Translations under genes and position numbers: made by a program
NCBI RefSeq assembly: GCF_019636075.1
Contig: NZ_JAHBYG010000003.1
Coordinates: forward strand, 1-64,000
Direction: 5' to 3'
Origin: Ferrovibrio sp.
Lineage (GTDB): Bacteria > Pseudomonadota > Alphaproteobacteria > Ferrovibrionales > Ferrovibrionaceae
DNA: 64,000 bases
The notes under the pieces: model-generated
What the model saw: only the letters and a program-made list of their open reading frames with translations
Databases searched by the model: none
Told to the model about the DNA's origin: nothing
Shown here: in pieces, positions 27,006 to 34,721 of the stretch
Numbering within the stretch: position 1 is the first letter of the stretch
How the letters are laid out: the number at the start of each line of letters is the position of its first letter

Positions 27006-28889
27006 ATGACCGATCAGACGATGCAATTTCAGGCGGAAGTGGCGCGGCTGCTGCATATCGTCACCCATTCGCTCTACAGCCAGAAGGAAATCTTCCTTCG
27101 AGAATTGATCTCCAACGCATCCGATGCCTGCGACAAGCTGCGTTTCGCCGCCCAGACCGATAGCGGCCTGTGGGATGGCGACAGCGACCTGAAGGTGATG
27201 CTGCGGATCGACAAAGCCGCCCGCACCATCACGCTGACCGATAACGGCATCGGCATGAATCGCGATGAGTTGATCGCCAATCTGGGCACCATCGCGCGCT
27301 CCGGTACCGGCGAATTCGTCGCCGGGCTACAGGACGACAATGCAAAAGACGTATCGCTGATCGGTCAATTCGGCGTCGGCTTCTATTCCGCCTTCATGGT
27401 GGCGGGCAAGGTGGAGGTCACGTCGCGCCGAGCCGGCGAGGCCCAGGCCTGGCATTGGGTGTCTGACGGTACCGGCAGCTTTACGATTGGCGAAACCGAT
27501 AAGCCCGGCCGTGGCACCAGCATCCTGCTGCATCTCCGCGAAGGCGAGGATGAATTCCTCGAAGCAGACCGCCTGCGCGGCATCGTGAAAACCTATTCCG
27601 ACCATATCGCACTGCCGGTGGTTTTGCAGTTGGAGGATGACAAGGAAGAAACCCTGAATGCGGCTTCCGCGCTGTGGTCGCGCGCGAAGTCCGAGGTGAC
27701 GGAAGAGCAATACAAGGCCTTCTATCATCATGTGGCGCATGCCTTCGACGATCCCTGGGCTACGCTGCATGCCCGCGCCGAGGGCAAGCTGGATTACAGC
27801 CTGCTGCTTTTCGTGCCCAGCCAACCGCCACGCGATCTGTTCGATCCGGCGCGCAAATCGGCTTTGCGGCTCTATGTGCGCCGCATTTTCATCACCGATC
27901 GGTGCGACGAATTGGTGCCCGCCTGGCTGCGCTTTCTGCGTGGCGTGGTGGATTCCGCCGATCTGCCGCTCAATGTCAGCCGCGAGATGCTGCAGAATAA
28001 TCCGGTGTTGACGCGTATCCGCCAGGCCATTACCCGGCGTGTGCTGGGCGAGCTGGAACGCAAGGCCGCCAACGAGGCCGAAAGCTATGCCGACTTCTGG
28101 CAGAATTTCGGCGCGGTGCTGAAGGAAGGCATCTACGAGGATTTCGAGCATCGCCAGCAATTGTTGAAGCTGGCGCGGTTTCGTTCATCCGAACATGACG
28201 GCTGGGTGTCGCTGGCCGATTACATTGCCCGTATGAAACCGGGCCAGAATGCCATCTACACCATCAACGGCGATTCCATCGAAGGTCTGAAGCGATCTCC
28301 GCAACTTGAAGGCTTCCGCGCCAAGGGTGTGGAAGTGCTGTTGCTCACCGATGCGGTGGATGATTTCTGGCTGGCTTCGGCGCCGGATTTCGAAGGCAAG
28401 CCGTTTCGCTCGGTCACCCGCGGCGGTGCCGATCTGGACGCCATCCAGGGCGAGGAGAAATCCGAAACGGACAAGGCCGGCGAAGACAAACCCGAAGCCG
28501 TGGAAGGCGCGGCATTGGGCACATTGGTGGCGCTGCTGAAAACCGTGCTGGGCGAACGCGTGCGCGATGTGCGCGAGTCCAAGCGGTTGACCGACAGCGC
28601 CTGTTGCCTGGTGGCCGGCGATGGCGACATGGATATGCATCTGGAACGCCTGCTGCGACTGAACAAACAATTCGCGCAGGAAACCCCGCGTATCCTGGAA
28701 ATCAATCCGCGCCATCCGCTGATCAAGGGTATGGCCGAGCGCGCCGGGCAATCCGGCGCTGCGGATGCCTTGCGGGATAATGCGCTGTTGTTGCTCGATC
28801 AGGCCCGCATCGTGGAAGGCGAACCGCCGGCCGATCCGCAGGCTTTCGCCCAGCGGCTGGCGAAAGTGATGGCGGCGGGCATCATCTGA
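27006..28889 (+). CDS. htpG: Molecular chaperone HtpG (Hsp90)
   Basis: 627 residues from the ATG at 27006 (MTDQTMQFQAEVARLLHIVT). GHKL ATPase motifs are intact: FLRELISNASDACDKLR with the catalytic Glu, ITLTDNGIGMNRDELI, and LIGQFGVGFYSAFMVA. The middle domain holds the conserved Arg region (VDSADLPLNVSREMLQ). Length is normal for bacterial Hsp90. It lies 22 bases after the DUF4340 gene and could be read through from the exporter operon; no internal promoter was identified. Confidence 0.98.
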   Translation: MTDQTMQFQAEVARLLHIVTHSLYSQKEIFLRELISNASDACDKLRFAAQTDSGLWDGDSDLKVMLRIDKAARTITLTDNGIGMNRDELIANLGTIARSGTGEFVAGLQDDNAKDVSLIGQFGVGFYSAFMVAGKVEVTSRRAGEAQAWHWVSDGTGSFTIGETDKPGRGTSILLHLREGEDEFLEADRLRGIVKTYSDHIALPVVLQLEDDKEETLNAASALWSRAKSEVTEEQYKAFYHHVAHAFDDPWATLHARAEGKLDYSLLLFVPSQPPRDLFDPARKSALRLYVRRIFITDRCDELVPAWLRFLRGVVDSADLPLNVSREMLQNNPVLTRIRQAITRRVLGELERKAANEAESYADFWQNFGAVLKEGIYEDFEHRQQLLKLARFRSSEHDGWVSLADYIARMKPGQNAIYTINGDSIEGLKRSPQLEGFRAKGVEVLLLTDAVDDFWLASAPDFEGKPFRSVTRGGADLDAIQGEEKSETDKAGEDKPEAVEGAALGTLVALLKTVLGERVRDVRESKRLTDSACCLVAGDGDMDMHLERLLRLNKQFAQETPRILEINPRHPLIKGMAERAGQSGAADALRDNALLLLDQARIVEGEPPADPQAFAQRLAKVMAAGII

Positions 28890-28982
28890 TCGCGCATATA
28901 CCATCAAACGTCACCACCGGGCTTGTTCCGGTGGTCATGGTTCGGCGGTTTCGCTGTGTGATGGTTTGAGTGCGCCGCCCAA

Positions 28983-29774
28983 TCACATGCCGATCTGGCT
29001 GATCGGAATGCCGGTGATGCCATAGCCGGCTTCGGCTGGGATGCGCAGATGCGGCTCGCCGGGCGCGGTTTTATCCAGCACCGGCATTACGGTCACGATC
29101 GGTTCGGCCTGTGCGCTGCGGAAGGCTTCGGCCACGCTGGCAGACCGCGCCAGCTTGATCAATTGCATCCGGGTGGGAAACACGATCACGCGTTCGCGCT
29201 TTTCCCAGGCGTCCAAACCGGCCTGCGGGTTCAGCCATTCTGAATCCACCGACTCAGACCCGTCATGGCTGCCGATCTGGCCCTCCGGCCCCGGCGCCAG
29301 GAAAAACCAGGTATCGAAGCGCTTGGGCATGTTGGTGGGCGTCACCCAATGGGCGAAGGTGATCAGCGCATCCAGCGCGTAATCCAGTTGTTCGGCCTCG
29401 GCCATGTCGCGCAGGGTTTTTGCGCCGCTATTCAGCGGATCGCGCCAATGTGCCAGCGCGGCAACTTCGTCGGCGTCGAGAAAACGGCCGGCGCCTTTGC
29501 GGCGGGCCAGCAGCAAGCCGGATTCCTCGAAGGCCTCCCGCACCGCGCCCAGCGCAAATGGCGTCAGTGCCGGATCGAAGCTTCCCGGGCGCACATGCCG
29601 GCCCAGCGCCGGATCGGAATCGCCCTCGGCCAGCTTGCCGCCGGGAAACACCATGGCGCCGGATGCAAAATCGATGGCGTGATGGCGTTTCACCATGAAG
29701 ACTTGCAGGCCTTGCTGGCTGTCGTCGCGCAGCATCAACAGCGTGCTGGAAGGAAGCGGTGTGGCTTCAGGCAT
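28983..29774 (-). CDS. Nudix hydrolase
   Basis: 263 residues from the ATG at 29774, with GAGGAAA upstream. The Nudix box is split in the way typical of the NUDT7/NUDT19-like (CoA-type) branch: MVFPGGKLAEGDSDP, a 25-residue insert, then LGAVREAFEESGLLLA carrying REx2EExG. These enzymes cleave nucleoside-diphosphate-linked substrates; CoA derivatives are a reasonable guess but not shown. The gene is convergent with htpG, and the 93-base gap holds only a short hairpin (28913-28935) without a U-tract. Confidence 0.9.
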   Translation of the reverse strand: MPEATPLPSSTLLMLRDDSQQGLQVFMVKRHHAIDFASGAMVFPGGKLAEGDSDPALGRHVRPGSFDPALTPFALGAVREAFEESGLLLARRKGAGRFLDADEVAALAHWRDPLNSGAKTLRDMAEAEQLDYALDALITFAHWVTPTNMPKRFDTWFFLAPGPEGQIGSHDGSESVDSEWLNPQAGLDAWEKRERVIVFPTRMQLIKLARSASVAEAFRSAQAEPIVTVMPVLDKTAPGEPHLRIPAEAGYGITGIPISQIGM

Positions 29775-29817
29775 GATCGGATGTTTCCTCGGTTTTTTTA
29801 TTTTCTTGGATTTTTGC

Positions 29818-30342
29818 TTATGTAACGTCGCGGCGGAAATAGTAGCGCTGATAGCCGCCGGGGCCGGGCGAGCGGATTGCCACGAAATCGTTGCGGCCGA
29901 GCCAGGCAATCACCGGCAACATGGCCTTTTCCACTGAGGCCTCCAGGGCTTGCAGGCCAAGGCTTGCGGCATGGCCGGTTGCAAAGGCGATCAGCATCTT
30001 GCCCACGCCCTGGCGCTGCATATCCGGGTCCACCGCCAGGCTATGCACCATCAGCGCATGATGCAGGCCTAGCAGCACGGCAAATCCCGCCACGCCATCG
30101 CGGCCCTCCACCACGAAAACCGCATCATCGGCAATCAACAGCGCGTAATCGTCGGTGAGCGCCGAAGGCGGCTTGGGCAGGTCCTTGCGATAGGGGCCGT
30201 AGGTAGCCTCCGCGATCTGGCGGATACGTGCGATATCGGCCTTGTCGGCCGGGCGCAGCCGCAGGCTTGGCGGCGGCACATGGCGCGGCGGCTCTGGGCG
30301 GCGCGGCAGGGGCTGCATCGGCGGTTTGCTGGCAAGCGACAT
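29818..30342 (-). CDS. GNAT family N-acetyltransferase
   Basis: 174 residues from the ATG at 30342; a GTG at 30357 would add five residues. The acetyl-CoA motif A is VHSLAVDPDMQRQGVGKMLI, with Q-x-x-G-x-G. N-terminal 30 residues are Pro-rich (MQPLPRRPEPPRHVPPPS) and probably unstructured. The substrate is unknown. It lies 43 bases upstream of the Nudix gene and is likely co-transcribed. Confidence 0.87.
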   Translation of the reverse strand: MSLASKPPMQPLPRRPEPPRHVPPPSLRLRPADKADIARIRQIAEATYGPYRKDLPKPPSALTDDYALLIADDAVFVVEGRDGVAGFAVLLGLHHALMVHSLAVDPDMQRQGVGKMLIAFATGHAASLGLQALEASVEKAMLPVIAWLGRNDFVAIRSPGPGGYQRYYFRRDVT

Positions 30343-30409
30343 GCAGCCAGCTTTCACCCTGCGGGCGCTGCTGTCAATTGATCAGTAGGCTGGCAAGAGG
30401 TCCGTGGCG

Positions 30410-31150
30410 TCAGCGATGGCCCAATTCGGCCACGCCCAGGATCGGGCCGCGGGTGGATTGCAACAGAATGGCACCATTGCTGCCGTGCCAATCGTAATCG
30501 GCCAGATCGGGCAATGCGATTTCGGCCGGCCCACCATCCCATAGCCCGAGTTTCTGCCAGGAACGCGCCACGTTCACATAGGTTATGCTGCGGCCGGTAT
30601 TTTCACCGCGCTCGATGATCACGTCGCGTTTGCGGTCGAATAGGCAGAGCCATACCACGGCCTCGCCGATCCAGTTGGCGCTGGCGGGAAGCTTCACGGC
30701 CACCGGCAGGCCATCGGGCTTGCGCTGCACATCCAGCGCCAGGCGCATATCCTTGCGCGCTGCCTGCATGGCTTCCTTCAACGCGGCGCGGTTGGAGCCG
30801 ACGACCTGATACTGCCCATCGATCACCGCTTGCGGCGTATAGATCTGGCGCGAGCCGGTGCTGCGTGCATAGGCTTGCTGGCGCTTCACATGGCCGGGGC
30901 GGCTCAGCGTGTCTTTCCAGCCGAGATAATCCCAGTAATCCACATGCAGCGACAGCACCAATACGCCAGGATCGCGGCTCCATTCATGCAGCAACGCATC
31001 GGCCGGAGGGCAGGATGAACAGCCCTGGCTGGTGAACAATTCCACCACGATGGGTGCTTCGCGCTTATCTCCGGCATGCGCAACGCCGCCGCTGAATCCG
31101 GCAAGGATCAGCAGGGCAGCGGCAAGGGTGCGGAGGCGAAGCAAAATCAT
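30410..31150 (-). CDS. DUF1223 family exported thioredoxin-fold protein
   Basis: 246 residues from the ATG at 31150. A signal peptide (MILLRLRTLAAALLILAGFS, ending GVAHA) precedes a thioredoxin-like domain with VVELFTSQGCSSCPPADALL, where CSSC occupies the redox-motif position. The family also shows LHVDYWDYLGWKD, present here. It lies directly behind addA; in many alphaproteobacteria that place is held by trxA. Redox activity is plausible but unproven for the family. The 112-bp gap to addA is mostly a tandem repeat. Confidence 0.92.
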   Translation of the reverse strand: MILLRLRTLAAALLILAGFSGGVAHAGDKREAPIVVELFTSQGCSSCPPADALLHEWSRDPGVLVLSLHVDYWDYLGWKDTLSRPGHVKRQQAYARSTGSRQIYTPQAVIDGQYQVVGSNRAALKEAMQAARKDMRLALDVQRKPDGLPVAVKLPASANWIGEAVVWLCLFDRKRDVIIERGENTGRSITYVNVARSWQKLGLWDGGPAEIALPDLADYDWHGSNGAILLQSTRGPILGVAELGHR

Positions 31151-31194
31151 GCGGGGTAAGCTATGGCGTGCGGCAGGGTGGGGCGAGTCACGTT

Positions 31195-31266
31195 GTGGTG
31201 AGAGCAGTCTGGGTGGTGAGAGCAGTCCGGGTGGTGAGAGAAGCCCGGGTGGTGAGAGAAGACTAG
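31195..31266. repeat. 18-bp tandem repeat, four units, at the addA 3' end
   Basis: Units GTGGTGAGAGCAGTCTGG (31195), GTGGTGAGAGCAGTCCGG (31213), GTGGTGAGAGAAGCCCGG (31231) and GTGGTGAGAGAAGACTAG (31249) follow head to tail. The addA stop codon (31263-31265 on the plus strand) lies in the last unit, so the array begins where addA ends. There are no spacers, so it is not a CRISPR. Confidence 0.95.
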
Positions 31267-34200
31267 GCGGTAAGAACCGCCAAGCTTTCCGTAAGGGCGG
31301 CATCGGGCAATTCCATCAGCAGGGGCGCATGGGTCCAGAGCAAGGCCACGCGCACGCTGCGCCCAGGGAATATAGCCTGTAAAAGCCCGTGATACAGCGC
31401 CATCTGGCGCAAATAAGCCGGCGGAGTGTCGCGCCAATCGGTGGGTGGCGGTCGGTCGGTCTTAAAATCCAGCGCCAGCACGCGGTCATCCATCACGATT
31501 AAGCGATCAAGCCGGCCCGATACGATACGGTTGCCCAATTTCCCCGCAATCGGCGCTTCCGCCAAAGCACCGGGGGTAAAGAGCGGCGCGAATACCGGAT
31601 CATCCAACAGCCGCAGCACTTCCGTGGCGATATCGTTTTGCAGCGCGGTATCCAGGCCATGGCTGGGATGCGCCAGAAAACGCTGTGTAGCCTGCTTGCG
31701 GTCTGCCTCAGGCAATTCCGGCAGGCTTTGCAGCAGGCGATGGATCAGCCGCCCGCGCGCCAGGCCCTGGCTGTTCTTGGGCATCGCCGGGCTAAGCGGC
31801 GCGGGATCGGCAATCTCGGGCCGCGAAGGCGCCAGCGGCAGCGGTGGGCTCGGCTCGGCCGGCGCCGGGCGGCGCAGCCAATCGGGCAGCATGATTGGCT
31901 TTTCTGCGGATGCAGCGGCAGCCTGCGTGCCGCTTGCCGCGGCATCGCCAATCACGCGGCGGCGGCCCTGTTCGCCCCAGGGCAGGCTCACCTCATGGAC
32001 ATCTTGCAGCCCATCGAAGGCGGCGGCGATCAGCGCATACCAGCTTTCTTCCGGCGGCCCCTTGGCTGCCGTGCGGCGGTTGAGATAGCCGGCCACGTAA
32101 AGCCGGTCGCGCGCGCGGGTGAGCGCCACATAAAGCAGGCGGCGGTATTCCTGCTTGGCGGCATCCTGCCGCGCGCTGCGCGCGGCCGCCGAAATCTCCA
32201 CATCGAATTCCTTGCGCGGCGGCCAGAGCAGCATGGGTGCTTTGGCGGTTTCGGTCCAGAGCAGGCCTTCATCTTCGCGCGGGATCGGCAGGTCGCAGGT
32301 ATCGGGCAGGATCACCACCGGCGCTTCCAGGCCCTTGGCGCCGTGCACGGTCAGCACGCGCACTTCGTTGCGGCCCTGATCCAGGTCGCGTTTCACTTCG
32401 CCGGCATGGCGGCCGAACCAGTCGACAAAGCCTTGCAGACCGGTGCCGCCCTCCTGTTCAAACCGCAGGCAGGCGGCCAGGAATTCGTCGATCGGCTCGT
32501 TGGCTTCCTGGCCCAGCCGGGCTAGCAACCGCTGCCGCCCATGCCCGGCCCCCAGCAATTCGGCGAAGAAGGCAAAAGGCGTGGTCAGGTCTGCGCGCGC
32601 CAGCAGATGGCGCAGTTCCTCGGCGGCCTGGGCCCAATGCGCCTTCTCGCCGGCGCGGTTTTTCAGCGCATGCCACAGGCGCGGCTGTTCGCGGCCATGG
32701 CAGAGCGGAAACAGATCGGTGTCGTCGTCGAACTCGAATAGCGGGCCTTTCAACACCACGGCGAGATTCAGGTCGTCTTGCGGCAGCAGACAGAATTGCG
32801 CCAGCGCCAGCAGATCCATCACCGCGATCTGGCTGGCCAGATCCATGCGGTCGGCGCCCGCCACCGGCACATCGGCCAGTTTCAATTCACGTACCATCGC
32901 ATCGAAAAACACATTGCGCCGCCGCACCAGGATCATCACATCGCCGGCCCGCAGCGGGCGCGGCTGGCGATTTTCCGCATCAATCACGGTTTCGCTGCCG
33001 ATCCAGGCCTTTATCTGCTTGGCAATGGCATTGGCCAGGCGTGGGCGCGGATCGTCCTCGCTCACGTAATCCAGCGGCACCGCCCAATCCTCGCCATCCT
33101 CGCTATTCTGCGGCACGAAGGGTGGCCATATTTCCACCAGACCGGGGTCGATGCTGCGTCGCGCCAGATGGTGCAGCGGCCGGTCTTCCGTCACCACGCC
33201 GCTTTTGGCGCCCTCCAGCGCAAATACCGCATCCACCAGCCCAAGCACAGCCCGTGTCGAGCGGAACGACATATCCAGGCTCAGGCTGCGGAACAGTTTG
33301 TCCGCGGCCTGGGCGGCATTGCGGAAATACTCGCGCATATTCAGGAAGGCCTGCGGCCGTGCGCCCTGGAACGAATAAATCGATTGCTTCACATCGCCCA
33401 CGGCAAACACCGTCCGATGGCGCTCCACGGCGGTTTCGCCGCTGAAGAAATCATCCGCCAGGGCTTTGATCACCTCCCATTGATCGGGGCTGGTATCTTG
33501 CGCTTCATCCACCAGCACATGATCGATGCCCTGATCCAGCTTGAACATCACCCAGGCCACTTTGCCGGGTTCGGTCAACAGGTCGCGGCTTTTCAGGATC
33601 AGATCGTCGTAATCCAGCAGGCCTTCGGCATGCTTGGCTTCGGCATAGGCATCCAGCAGTTTCTCACTCAACCGCAGCAATGCAGCCGTGGCTTCCAGCA
33701 CATGCAGTGCATTCAATTCTTTGCCCAGCGCGATCAGCCGATCCTGCTCGCGGCGCAGAATATCATCGCAGCCCGGCAATAGCTTCTCGCTCTCCTTGCC
33801 GGCCAGTTTCTTGCGCGGTTCGCCGGCCTGGGTGAAGAAGCAGGGCCACCAATCCTCGAGCAATCGCTGCGGCGGGCAATCCTGCGCCAGCCAAATGGCA
33901 AGCCGCTCGGCCAGGGCAGCATCGGTCTTGTTGCCCTGCGCCATGGCCTCCGCTGAGGCACGCAGATCGGCTCGGGCCAGGCCAGCCACATGCTCGGTCA
34001 GCGCGGTTGCCTGATCGCGGTGCAAAGCCAGGCCCAGCAGCGCGCGCAAGGCGCCGATGGCGGCATCCGCGCTGCCATGATCGGCCAGCAGGGCATGCAA
34101 TTCCCGGCGCTTGCCCAGCAATGCATTCAACAATTTGGTAAAGCGGGTATCGTCCAGCTTTTCCGCCATGAACAACAGGGCTGCGTTGATGCCGGCATCA

Positions 34201-34721
34201 TGCAGGCCTTGCCGCAGCACGTCGTCGCGCGCGGCCTGCAGCAATTCATTCGCATGGGCTTCGTCGACAACCGTGAAATGCGGCGGTACCCGTGCTTCGA
34301 TTGGAAAACGCTTCAGCAGCGCTTCGCAGAAGGCATGCACGGTTTGCAGCCGCAATCCACCCGGCGCTTCCAGCATATGGGCAAACAGCGCACGGGCGTT
34401 TTGCATCGTTTTGGCATCGGGATCCTGGCCCAGCAGATCCTGCAATTGCTGACGCAAGGTGTCGTCGGGCTGCACCGCCCATTCGCCCAGGCGCTTGTTC
34501 AGCCGCAAGGCCATTTCGGCGGCGGCTGCCTTGGTGAAGGTGAGGCAGAGGATGCGGCTGGGTTTGTTGCCGGCCAGCAGCAGGCGGGTGACGCGGTTCA
34601 CCAGCACGCTGGTCTTGCCGGCGCCGGCATTGGCCGCCACCCAGGCCGAAAGGTCGGGATCGGCGGCGTTGCGCTGATTGCCGGTATGGCGCTGCAGGTC
34701 GGTTTCCGGGGCGCTGCTCAT
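31263..34721 (-). CDS. addA: Double-strand break repair helicase-nuclease AddA
   Basis: 1152 residues. UvrD-type helicase: Walker A in WVAANAGAGKTSVLVNRVTR, motif II in DHVLVDEAQDTSPDQWE, then FAVGDVKQSIYSFQGA, VRVLTVHGAKGLEAPVV and LLYVALTRARDRLYV. The C-terminal RecB-like nuclease domain has RGRLIHRLLQ, GRLDRLIVMDDRVLALDFKT and QMALYHGLL, giving the catalytic Asp and Asp-x-Lys. With AddB it resects double-strand ends for RecA loading. It overlaps addB by 4 bases (ATGA). Length is typical for alphaproteobacteria. Confidence 0.97.
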   Translation of the reverse strand: MSSAPETDLQRHTGNQRNAADPDLSAWVAANAGAGKTSVLVNRVTRLLLAGNKPSRILCLTFTKAAAAEMALRLNKRLGEWAVQPDDTLRQQLQDLLGQDPDAKTMQNARALFAHMLEAPGGLRLQTVHAFCEALLKRFPIEARVPPHFTVVDEAHANELLQAARDDVLRQGLHDAGINAALLFMAEKLDDTRFTKLLNALLGKRRELHALLADHGSADAAIGALRALLGLALHRDQATALTEHVAGLARADLRASAEAMAQGNKTDAALAERLAIWLAQDCPPQRLLEDWWPCFFTQAGEPRKKLAGKESEKLLPGCDDILRREQDRLIALGKELNALHVLEATAALLRLSEKLLDAYAEAKHAEGLLDYDDLILKSRDLLTEPGKVAWVMFKLDQGIDHVLVDEAQDTSPDQWEVIKALADDFFSGETAVERHRTVFAVGDVKQSIYSFQGARPQAFLNMREYFRNAAQAADKLFRSLSLDMSFRSTRAVLGLVDAVFALEGAKSGVVTEDRPLHHLARRSIDPGLVEIWPPFVPQNSEDGEDWAVPLDYVSEDDPRPRLANAIAKQIKAWIGSETVIDAENRQPRPLRAGDVMILVRRRNVFFDAMVRELKLADVPVAGADRMDLASQIAVMDLLALAQFCLLPQDDLNLAVVLKGPLFEFDDDTDLFPLCHGREQPRLWHALKNRAGEKAHWAQAAEELRHLLARADLTTPFAFFAELLGAGHGRQRLLARLGQEANEPIDEFLAACLRFEQEGGTGLQGFVDWFGRHAGEVKRDLDQGRNEVRVLTVHGAKGLEAPVVILPDTCDLPIPREDEGLLWTETAKAPMLLWPPRKEFDVEISAAARSARQDAAKQEYRRLLYVALTRARDRLYVAGYLNRRTAAKGPPEESWYALIAAAFDGLQDVHEVSLPWGEQGRRRVIGDAAASGTQAAAASAEKPIMLPDWLRRPAPAEPSPPLPLAPSRPEIADPAPLSPAMPKNSQGLARGRLIHRLLQSLPELPEADRKQATQRFLAHPSHGLDTALQNDIATEVLRLLDDPVFAPLFTPGALAEAPIAGKLGNRIVSGRLDRLIVMDDRVLALDFKTDRPPPTDWRDTPPAYLRQMALYHGLLQAIFPGRSVRVALLWTHAPLLMELPDAALTESLAVLTA

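Noticed and set aside
28913..28935. ACCACCGG / CCGGTGGT stem between htpG and the Nudix gene as a terminator
   Set aside because: There is no U-run on either side; at best a Rho-assisted or processing structure.
31195..31266. Possible CRISPR array
   Set aside because: Repeats are 18 bp and head to tail with no spacers, and no cas genes are present.
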